A DNA stretch of 64,000 nt. Source: Ischnura elegans. Taxonomy: Eukaryota; Arthropoda; Insecta; Odonata; Coenagrionidae. Within the stretch, counting starts at the first letter, position 1. Each line of letters opens with the position of its first letter. The position numbers were made by a program, and so were the translations under genes. Positions 26,701 to 38,700 of the stretch are shown here, piece by piece. Where the stretch lies: positions 46,500,881-46,564,880 of the forward strand of contig NC_060252.1 of NCBI RefSeq assembly GCF_921293095.1. The letters are read 5' to 3'. The notes under the pieces were generated by a model, which was given only the letters and a program-made list of their open reading frames with translations, was not told the origin of the DNA and ran no database searches.

Positions 26701-29700
26701 GGAGTTAAGAACGGATTGTCAATGCACGAGAGGGAAGAAGCCAAGGTGAATAACATAACTTACCATGTAAACAAACTTTTAAACGGTAGATTCATTTATT
26801 AGAATAAAGCTACTTCTGAGGGGAACATTCACCCTGGGTAATATTATCACTTTATTTTCAACCGAACAAAATTTTTAATTACTTGCATGGCCGCATGGAA
26901 TTAGCATGGCCGCGTAACTTTTAGAGTTGAAATTTTGACCATTCGGTGAATATTTTGTAAGAAATTATTTTCAAAATCCTGGGGGGTAATTCATTTTTGG
27001 TTACGGAAAGAGATGAGTAATAAAATTATATCCGAAGTCTATCATGAACTGCATTCTAGTTTAACTAGCTAACTGTCGATTACAATTGGAAATACAGGCG
27101 TCATTATTCATAAAAAGCTGCCCACCAACTACGAAAAATTACGTTTTCACTCAGAAATTTGTTAATTTCTTTCCGAATCACTTGAATATCATTGATGGAA
27201 GGGGAGGGTATTTCATGCTGTGACTCATTTTCAGTGGCTATTGAGTAATTTTTATACTGCATTAGAACTTTCAAGATATTAGAATATTTCCTGCGTGAAG
27301 TAAGAGCTTGCTTTGAAGTTCATCAGCAGTTCCAGAGGACGCGTAGTATATTATTGTTCTGACCGGGGTCTAAAATTCACTATCGGACTTATTTATAAAG
27401 TATCCCAATAAGCGAAACTTAATAATAATATAAAGTTAAACGCGAAAAAATTCCCTCAATTCAGGAAACTGGACCTTATTCTTAAAATTTATGATTAAAT
27501 TTCCTTCAGTAATTATTCACTGTTCGAGAATGAGTTTGAGGATCGTTTTGACCATTTTTTTAGGAGATAAGGTGTGGGAGCGTACAAATAATTGTGAAAA
27601 CAAGGCACTATGTAGTTATTCCGTATTTTATTCAAGAAAAAGTTTCACTTTCATTGAACAAGGTAGTGGATGGTTCCGAGAGGGCATAGATGAGGGACTA
27701 ATGCGTGGAAAGTGAAAACATAATAATGCAAAAATAGTAACACAATGAGAGTGAATCTGCGAATGCTGTTTAGCGGTAAACGCGTCACAAAAACGCCCAA
27801 GGTTATTTTTTTCTTCAGATGCCGAGTTTATTATAACGAAAACGCCATTAACCATCAAGGAGGCATGGCTACAATTTGCGAATTCACTCCGTAGCTGAAT
27901 ACTGGGAGTTTTTTTTAGGAAATGGTAGTATTGTGTTTTATAGTCTTAAATTTGAGTTTCAAGGTATTTAATCGTTTTGTAATTCGGTTTAGACATCCTC
28001 AAGATCGCAAATATCCGTGACATTAGTGATTCGCTTAAAAATTTAGTAGTTATTCACAAAAAAATGCTTGGAAGGAAAGAAGCTACATAAATACAAACCC
28101 AAGAAAAATAATTTTTTATGATGAATTTAGTAAAGAAAGAGAATTTTAGAGAGGGTTCAAGGCTTTAGACAAATCTTCATCAACAATTCAGTTCTTATAA
28201 AAGCGTTATCTTAGGATATCAATTTGCGATAGTCATTCGATCCATTTGCGATAGTCAACTGTGCCATCATTTTGAAACTTCACTGATTGATTCGGTGCCG
28301 GGAAAATGCGCTCCAAAAACACCACTACTCACTTTTGCCCGAACATTAATCTGATTGTATACAAGAGAGAGTATTTTTGGCCGCTTATTTTTGAACGTCC
28401 CTCCCTATATCGCACTTTTTGAATGCATAAAGTGAAAAAAATGTACATAATCACATCGAAAAATATCTCTCGGCCGACGATAGTGCTGTATTGGCTTTTT
28501 TCTTTTGTTTTCAATTTTGGCTATTTATGTATGGGTGGAAGCTGTGCAGAACCGGTAAAAATACCTATAATGGCTAACAATAAGTGCTAAGATGGGTCGT
28601 AATGGCATTTGTTCCCGAATATTCTTGGTCGCAACTGAAGCATTTCTAGTTTATCAGAACAATATTGCGAGTTTGGTTGCAGCCTTTATTCGTCACACTT
28701 TCCACACACCTTCATTCGTTTCGGTAAACCAAAAAAATATTAAAATATTCGCGTTTCATCATAACCAAAAGGTGAATAAAAGTTTAAAATGCTTGACTCT
28801 ATATTCCACAATCCATTTTTAAACAAACAACCTACAGTATACGCTCCCTAAAAGGTACCTAACATCAGGGGCAGATTAATTTCGTTGTTTTAAGGTGATC
28901 GGTTCATTGCCTTAATTACCATCTCTTCGTTTTCCTAGAAATTAGGAGGGGGTGGTACTCCTCCTTAATCTTTCACTGTATGATATGGATGGAAAATTAT
29001 GCTTCATATTAACATTTCTTTATTAAAAGGCAGGGAGTCAGATATATCAGTTGCGTTATATTTCGCTGTCGAAACTGCAAAAATTATTTATCTCAGGTCT
29101 GAGTAAAGGGTCCACGATCAGAAAGGTATCAGAGTTGGTAATTACGCGAAGACTGTTTTGTCAACTTGATGCACGAAATGTGATGTCTCATATAGGTTTT
29201 TACACACAATAATAATTTCCTCGAGCACAGCTTTTCTATCCTAGTAGAATTAGAATTCAACCCCCCTTATTCGAAGGCTTTAGAGACATGTTAAGAACGT
29301 CTCCTGGTAAGCTATTGCTTGGAAGAGTAACTCGGTTGCTTTTAGACTATTGCGTCAATAAGCTCATGCAGTCGATCGATAGCACTTGACCACCTTGACG
29401 TAGACTTTAGACTATATTCATCGGTCTGGCCTTTTTCAAAGTGATAAAGAAAAACAGACCCCCGCAATAATCCCCCGAGGAAAAGAAAGAAATAAATACG
29501 GACGCTGCAAATTTTCCGTTTCCGGATAAATTACATAACTTCCAGATTTTTCTTACGTTTCGCAAGAAAAATCTTGCATTACGATTAATTTTTTTTATAT
29601 ACCCTCCACCTCAAGATTAATTTTTTTTGGTACTATTGAAGAAATTATTTTAGTTCGCGTGCTGGAGGGAGCAAAAGATACGTTTATAATTATGTGACTA

Positions 29701-32700
29701 ATCTGTTCAATGAAGCTTGCTCGTATTTTCAGTGTCCGTGTTCATGCGTTCTAAGAATTCGGAAGAAGCCCTAGATTTATTGATTGGTTCAATGAATTGG
29801 ATTCATTTGTAGCGAAACTCGTTACATGAAACAAATATTCATAAGGTGAGAGAATCATGAAAAATTACCTAGGGCATTATAACTTGGTTTTAAATTGGTT
29901 TGCCACGTTTTGCTAGTTTAATGTATTAGAAATCTACGTAGAACCATCGGAATTTATGTGTTTATTAATATTTTTATTTCAATATTACTTCAACTAATAT
30001 GTGATCGAAAACATGTTTTGATAGTGACAACCAAATAGATGTTAACCAATATTGCACTCATTGAAGAATTGAATGATATTCCTGATGATGTATAAGCCAT
30101 TTAAATAGGGAATTTCCATAGGGAATAAAATTCAAATGTTTACATTTTTGTTTCCGAGAGTTGGATCATCCCTTCCTCCTCTTCCCTGGATTAGCCATCC
30201 GAAAAAGGGTAGAATATTTGGTGGTCATTATAATTAACGTATTCTACAGATTAAGGTAGGCTTCCATGGAATGCTTAAGAAGAATTCCGGGAGCCTCCCC
30301 TTCCATCATGCACTTCCCTCTTCAATGCACAATAAGACCTCCTCCCTTTCATTCTATCTGAAACCCCTATTCTTTTCCCTCCTCTCCCTCGTTTACCTAA
30401 CATTCTACCCTCCACCACTGTTTTCAACATCCCCTCCCCGCTAAATACTCGCTCCATCCATACCTTCTGTCTCCTCCGTATCTCATCAAAAAGCTGCTTC
30501 TCCTCACCCATCATGTCCAGCACTTCGTCGTTCCTCCTCTCCGTCCATATTCTTATACGATTATTAAAATGTTAAACAGCATCGAAATGGGGTTAACGTA
30601 ATATTCATTGGTTATGTTATTATATTCAAACAGAGGAGGACTAATTAAGCTGTCGTCTTGCTGTCGCGGTATGAAATGTAAACGCGGATATCGATGATAT
30701 ATGATTGCAATGCCAAATCAAGTGGAATTTTTCATGGAAGAAACGGTGACTATTATTCCTGGCCACAATTACGACGTACAAATGTTATTTTCTGATATGT
30801 ATCCGCAAAATTATCATTATCTCCTTAGAGCCCGTGGACGAAAACATATTTATGTGTATTTAAAATCATAAGATAACAAAAGCATATTTCTTACTCACTG
30901 GAATGAAAAGTACTGCATGATACAGTAGCATCATAATATTTTAATAAAATTAAGTAGGTTCTCTTGTTTGTATAAATGCCATGTAAAATACATCTCAAAA
31001 ATTAACGGTAGATTTAATATATATTTCAATTACTGAATATGAACGACTCAATTTATTCAAGTAGGAGGATTTAAGGTCCTGTAACATAGAATATAGATTA
31101 CAAAGTTCCCAATACGTTCTTAAGGTTCAGAGAATATTTAGAAACAAAGTTCGGCATCTCCTTTATTATATCAGCAGTAATTGATAATGAATGTGTATGG
31201 CCATTTAAGGCGAGATTAGGAATTCCGAGTCCTCACACAGCCGTTGGCACCTGGCACCCTTACCCATTGGAGGAGAAAGGAATTGATACTGTAGTCAATA
31301 TACCAAAGTGTGGCGCACGGGCCCGCTGGCTACCTGAGTCGGTCTCATAGTTTTTATGGTTGGCCCTTTCCTCCCCCCGGTGATCTCGGCTCGCGGACCG
31401 ACTCAGGTGGCGGGCCCCTGTGCTGCCCTACGGTTTACGGACTACAGCATATTCCGGTAAACAGTTTTCGTATAAATGTTTTTAAATTGACTTTAAATCC
31501 AACTCATACTTGGTCGCTATCTTATTATTCTGATATGTGTGACTTATTGACTATTTCCAAACGTATAAAGTGAAACTATTGACTTCCAGGCATTCGCGAG
31601 CACAAACAAGGTAATTCCACTATTGATTTGCCTTGTATTACCTTTTTTCTTTATAATAACACCAATTTCATCCATTGCTGTCTCTGTGGAATATGAAAGG
31701 CCCTTTCTGCCCTGTGGAGAGAGGTGTACATGTACAGGGTTTAAGCGAGCTACCACTTGCGGTCACAAAGCAACGTCCTTCCTCGCTGTTTAAACACAGA
31801 CCCCCCTCTCATTTCACCCCTTGGTCGCTTATTCCCTTCGCACCCCATAGACTACCGCTTTACTCCCACGTTTTTTAAATGCATACCCCCGCCGCCTCCC
31901 CAATCTAAAAGTCACCGGCCACGGACCGCTGCCTCCACCTGTCTATCCGGAAACTGAATTCGCCCAGAAGAGGTCTTATTGGCGGGAAAGGGTGCAGCTT
32001 GTGCGTTGCGGTTCACTTACGGTGTCATGGGTCCGGTCGTTTTTCGAGCACCGGCTCTCATCTACTTTAGAAGAGATATTCGGTCGGAATAGTCAACTTC
32101 CATAAAGAAAATAAGGTCACGATATTGAGGTTGGTCATACAAAATGTGTCGTTTAAAGGTGGTTTACTGCGCAGAAAAATTCCTATCCTAAATACCTAAG
32201 GTCTAGAATTAAAATTTTATCGACTTGTATTTCTTTTCTCTGCAGTGAAAATTTGGTTGTTCGCAAGTAAATTTCATTATTATTGGCACAAAAGCCTGAA
32301 AAAAGATTACTAGACAAGAAGCATGGAAAAGCTGGTGTCTCGTACTGCCTACGCACTCACCGAGATCTTGAAGACCGGGAAAAAGATGATACGCAAATAC
32401 GATGAACCAGGGTTTCGCGGGCATTTGTGTATTTAGTGATTGAGATTTAGAGGGTTAATAATTGAAATTTCTCTCCCATTTGTGAAGGATTATTATTTTT
32501 GTCTCGTAAATATTTAAAGTTAACAGTAAAATCTTGTTTTAACAAGTTAGTTACTTTATTTTATTGAGCAAACAATTATTAAGCTCTGCTTCCCGATTTG
32601 TCTATGTTAAATTTATGAGACGTACTCTGAGAAAACCTCAGAAAAATCAGCGTATTTACGTAAATCTCGACTCGAAGCAACTCACAAATTATTGATACCA

Positions 32701-35700
32701 ATGGAATACATTAAATTTGAAAGACTGAGTAGCCGGTTTTAGGCATTACTCATCACAATCCCAATGGTACGGTATTCTGCAGCATTGCATGAATGAAACT
32801 TGAAAGTTATTTAGCTAACTATCTTTGAAACCTTAACCTATATATTCGCATACTACGATATTCCTATTATTTATTTTCGCTCATAATTAATATCTAAGCT
32901 CTCTCATACCTCCGGGCTCAATATGAAACACAATATTTCATTTTCTAATGATCCAACTCTCAGTTTTCCGAATTGACTGACATTTCGCAAAGTTAGCCAA
33001 AATATTGTCATGACGAATGCAATGCACTCAGTAGTAATTAAAGTCAAATTTCCCTACATATTTTTAAGGAGTATATAAACGAGCAACTTTTTTTCAAAGC
33101 AAGATTTTTAGGACTATTAATATGCCGTATTTCTCTCGTTCTTTTTCTGATACTCAAATTTTAGTACTTAAAAACTCATGAATATTCCGCAAAAAAGAAC
33201 AAAATACGTATATTACCTACATACTGATGGGCTGGGGACCGATCTTTATCAGATAATGATATTTTTGATAACATTTTTAACTTAAGACTTTGATAAACGA
33301 GGAATTTCTTTCAATTAAAAATTCATCACCGTAGAGTGCTGTCTCGTAAAGCATTCATTGTTAAAAAATAACTGCTACGAACGATCGATTGACTACACAC
33401 TAGAATACAATGCTAAAATTGGAATTTGACACTGGAATCAATATAATGGGTGACTTTAGAAGAAACATATTTTTATAATGCATTCTGGATAATTACCAGT
33501 TTCCCCTTGTTACCAAATTGTTCCTGGCTCCATGATCTACTCGCGACGATTCCTTTTTTCTTTGTATCCTGGAAAATTAATTGAATTTCGCAGGCATGAA
33601 ATGGCCACCCCACTTGGCTGGTGGTCATAACAAGATACTATTCACAAGCTAGGGAAGTGAAATATTCACTTTACGGCTTTGACTATAGAAAAATGGGCAG
33701 TAAATGAGACAATGCAAAGAACTTTTGATGATATGAAAATTGCAATAATGAACATGTAGTAGTAGGTACCTGTTGACTACTCCACTATACTGAATTTATT
33801 AATTGTGAAAAACAAGGTATTAAGCCTCGAGAGTTGATTAAGTTCAGAATGGCGAGCTATCTAAGTTAGGAGCAAATATTGAAAGAATGCAGTAACGGGT
33901 GAACCTTATTCTGTCGCTTTAAATTGTCAGCGCTTAGGACTTCATTGCCATTCGCACCTCAGGTATTTCACTATATTTGTCTCAACACTATTCCCCTTGG
34001 ATTTAAAGCTTTTCGCTCATGTTTTTCGTGACTCGCATAGATTTTTTCGTAAAAATTATGAGTAGTACGGTCCCTTCATGAGCATATTTTCTAGCGGTAC
34101 CGGTGTAGGATTTTGGTGAGGGAGGGGGTCTGGTTGGAATAAGCGTTTCGAACCACAGGGGTGAGGTACCGAAGATGATGGAGGGAATTCTTAACTCTTG
34201 TCCCTTTGATGGAGGCGCGTGCAGCAGATGTCGCTGCCTGGTCTCCGAAAGGGGGAGGATTTCTTAATGCGCGTGACCCTTCGAGTGAGGACTGCCTCCG
34301 TGCCTGGCACCACCTATTGACCCACCAAGTCACCAGGGAAGCTAACACAGTACAAGCGCCCCCCCCCCCCCCCCCCGCAATCTTTTCTCTCCACCAGCGT
34401 CCCAGTCCCCACCCACTATCTGCAGAGAACCCCTGCAATCTTGCCCACCATCCTCGGACACTAGGATTACTTAGCCATTTAGGCGGAGAATGCTGATGTC
34501 ATTGAAGGGAAAGTCATTGGCCCGTTGAAGAGGTAGCATCTCTCCCGCCCGAACGGTCTTTTTCCACGTGCACTCATTGTTTAAACTTAACGCTACCATT
34601 TTGAAAATTTCAGGTTATACATATTTGAACATTTTTAACAATACCTTTACTTCAAATACGAAGATTTTACCTCATTTTTTTCTCCGAGATAAAAATTACA
34701 TGCATTAGGCACAGCAGTGGCGCAGCGAGGGGAGGGTTTGGGGGATAACCCCCCCCCCCCAGAGCTCAGAGAAATTTTAAGTTAAATCTATTTTATTTAA
34801 TTGGATTAATATTGCTTATGGAATAGTGTGAGGATTAACAAAATATTCCTCAGAAGGCCGTAAAACTCAACATTTTGAACCATTTATCTTAACTTTTTTT
34901 CTTGCGGAGGGCCCCCGCACCTACCGCTTACCCTGGAGAGTATACCACACCCCAGGCACCCCAGTATTAGTTGCGCCTGAAACCCCCCTAGCCTCGATTT
35001 CTAACTGCGCCCCTGAGGCACAGCAAAAAGGTTGATAAGCAAGCAAGTTTTCACTTTATTTTCGGGGTCCACTATTGCATTGAACGAAACGTGGAATGAA
35101 GGAGACTGAGTTATTCCCTGCTGAAACGTTTCCAGCAGGAGGAACAAAATACCCTGAAATTTGCAATTGGATAGCGTGATTTTTAAAGAAGTAATAGATA
35201 TTTAAATATTATTATACCAGTTAAGGCAGCTCTACGGTACTGGTGGAAGATTGGGGTCAAGGAATAGGCGTTTCGAACCCCGAGGGTGAGGTACCGAAGA
35301 TGATGGAAGGAACTCGTAGCAATTGTTCCTCTCATGTAACCGCGCGCAGCAGATGTCCGGATTGAAAATTTGCAAAGTGCCTCGGTCATGCACCCCTCCA
35401 AAATTGGAATTCCCTTTTCTATTCACAATAATGTCTATTCTCTTTCATTCTACCAATAAATCTTATTCACTTTCTTTCTCTCCCTTCGCTTACCTGACAT
35501 TCTTCCTCTAACATGTATTTTTACATGCCCTCCCTTCTTGGAACTCCCTCCATCCACATCCTACCTCTCCTCCGTGCATCATCCAACAAGTATCTTATAA
35601 GTCAAGGAAAAATGGCATAAGTATGTGGTCGAAATCATTCAGATCTCGGGGGTGAATGTTTTTTTTTCTGACGACTAATATTTCTGGGAGGAATTATGGA

Positions 35701-38700
35701 TTAAAGCGAAAGTGGTGGAATGTTCGTATGGTAAATGATTACTGCCTCAAAATAGCAACTTAGGAGCATAGGAGAATTAATGCATAAATTGGCACAGATA
35801 AAAGAATCAGTTGTGGAAAATCCCTTCCTTCCCTCTCTCTCTCTCTATGAGGACGTAATTATCAATCGTTGAATTAAATAATTTCATCAATTTTCCTATT
35901 TCATCAATAAATAGTTTCCAATTGATTTTATTATAATTGAGGGGTCAATGCGTTTGAAGAATGAAGAAAACTTTCTCTGCCTCAGAGAAGACGATTTCCC
36001 CCCCCCCCCCCCTTGAATCCACGCGATATAGAATCATAGGTAAAACCATAAAGAAAGGACTTTTTTTCTTTCTAATACTTAAATTTACAGCACTTTAAAA
36101 GGTTCTGATACATATGTATTATTAAGGCTATAATATTTCGGAAATTTGAGGGAGGAGAAGGATGAAAAGGGAATGCTACTGATGGATGAAAAAATGGGAT
36201 TGGTACTTAGTTCGAATGAAAAGAGAAACATCAATAAAAAGCATACGCAGAGAGTGAAAGAGACTTGAGGGACTTGGCCAGGTGGCCAGTCCGCAAGTGA
36301 CATCTCGAAAATGGGAAACAGAAGGTTAACAGCTCGAGGAGGGTATGGTAGTGCGCAGAACTTGATGAGAATCTATTTGTGAATACCGACTTATGGATGA
36401 AATTATATTTTTTAAACCTATTAATCTGCGTGCAGTTGGAAATGTTGTATTTTGGGTCGTCGAATGATCTATTTCAATCGTAAATCATTGTAGAATATAT
36501 ATGTGATGACGATCTTTCCCCGAGGAAAATAATAAGCAATTGTCTTCACCATAGCCGCACGTATGTATGTACTTCTAGAAACGCGACCACACCGTATGGA
36601 TTTTGTAGGCTTGGAAATAACGTTTACCTCTGGGAATTGCTAGGTCGAGGTCGTCCCAATCTAAATTTAGACGAGGTTGTTTGAATTTTTGTACTTCTGA
36701 GCCACTGGAATGCTCCAATAAGTATATATATAAATCAATAAATATTTCCGAAAACATACCATCTTGACGTGCCATCATTCCCTACTGCTGCTGCGGGAAA
36801 TAAAGGAAACATTCTGAAGGAATTTTTTTAACTTCAGTTCACGAGTTCGGAATTCGGAGTTCGGACCTCTCTTTGATATGTAAAAGGAATAATTTTGCAC
36901 CAACAAGTGGAAACAATGTCTGTTTAGTGTTTTATTGTTAAGGATCGATCAGCTACGCCGATTTTAACTTTAGAAGGACAATAGATACCTTCAATTCATG
37001 TCAAAAACAATAAATTTAGCTTTTATCAACAATGAAAACGCACTTCTTTCATATCTGTGCTAATAAGAGTGTTGCATTAACATCCATCCTGGACGACCTT
37101 GAAGGCATGCAGTACCCGCAAGTGACAGGTGAACTCTATGGTTCCTTCAGATTGTGATGATTCCAATGGCATGGAAAATCGTAATAATGTGGTAAGAGTG
37201 ATTATTCGTATTTACCTACTATTTAGATGTTTACGCCTTCATGTTCCGAATGTAAATTTCATTTCATATGGTTATAATGTAGTTCATATTGCTTGACGCA
37301 AGCAAATTATCGAGAAGAGACGGAAAATTTTACCTCAATCAGAAAGTTTATCCATGAAAATAACCACCGAAACAATAAATGACGATTCTATAGGAGATAG
37401 ATAAATAATGGTAACCCGTCCGATCATCACTTCCTGAAGATATTCACGAACTCATCAACGAACGACCCAAGAACGACCTGACTCCAATTAAGGCCATTTA
37501 CATCAAAACCTAATACTTGTACATAAAATGTATATCTAGATTCCGGTAATGATACTGGACGTTATGCCTTAGTTTCGAAGACCCCTTGCTTTCAAACGAC
37601 TTCAATGTCATCAGGGACGGTTAAAGCGGTAAGCTAAGTACGCGGCCGCGAAGGGCGCCAGGCAGAAGGGGGTGCCTAAGCGCTCAGTCCAATTTTAAGT
37701 ACTAAACCTACAACATCTCATCTTATTTTTTACTTGTATTTACGGGGGGCCCATATTGTTCGCTTACCCTAGAAAATATATAGAACCGACCCTGAACGTC
37801 ATGGTCCCCTGGTCATAGTTGGTTCTTATGGCTATGGTAGAGGGGTAGTCTTTAAACTGGGACGCGAGAATCTTGCGGAATGAATCGTCTATGGAATCTG
37901 CCCATGACATAGGTCTTTCAATATCGGAATTGGGCTCGAAGCTAGGATTATGAAAAAATGACCCCTTTAACTTCTTTAAATTTATGAAAAAGTAAACTAG
38001 CTGCTGCGGAAAGGATTCTCTTGGCAAGAGGTTAAGCGGGCGGTCGAAAAAATGAATTGGAGAAAAATTCATCACTGTGCTTACTTATGAAATTAATAGT
38101 TTCTAGTAAGACAAGAGACTCGATAAATTTACGTACTCTTGAAAGAAGTGCGAGTATCGTTATATTTCTTAAGGAAGTAGTTAAAAATCAAATATTAAAA
38201 AAATAGCATAACTTACGATATCCAGTTGTATATCCCGGAAACAGTGAGTTCTCCACTTTCTGATAGAGCCTGTTCTATCATTTCTGTGTAGGTGAATGGT
38301 GGCTTTCGAAGAGCGTTGGCACAACCATGATGATTGGCATGCGAATTGGCTGAAATAAGCGGAGACGTTGAAGCATGCATCCCCGTGGTGCCGTTGACGT
38401 TCCCTAGTGAGCGACGGTAAAGGGTCGCACCAGGCCCTCGACGGACTTTACCGCTGAACATCTCTCCTGAGTAAATTCTCGAGCCGAACATACCTCCGGG
38501 CATACCTCTTGCTCCAATACCATCTGTGGATAAACGCAGATTTTATGAGTACTACACAAAAATCTTTAACACTTAGGTTTCATCATATCAATAATTGCAG
38601 TAGTGAAAGAATAAAAATATTTCCGTCTTCTATTATTTTCCTTTTCATTGGTGAATTTACAGACAAACTTCCATGCGATATAGAAATACCGACAAATGCC

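Larger units (their letters stand above)
24794..38216 (-). other. Forkhead intron 2 (13.4 kb), overview
   Basis: The intron splits the winged-helix domain coding sequence. It contains a diverged internal duplication (24860-25240 and 27630-28010), LINE fragments (25789, 26132, 30240, 34091, 35225), a GC-rich inverted repeat (31317-31418), two hAT MITEs (34715 and 37612) and a protein-like block (37510-37941). I see nothing identifiable in 28260-30180, 31970-34080 or 36330-37500. Confidence 0.5.

Noticed and set aside
26316-26756. A 146-codon minus-strand frame
   Set aside because: It is the antisense shadow of the non-LTR retrotransposon fragment on the plus strand.
36575-36778. A 67-codon minus-strand frame with a possible acceptor and donor in forkhead intron 2
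   Set aside because: Exons 2 and 3 already join in phase through the forkhead domain; adding this piece would break the domain.
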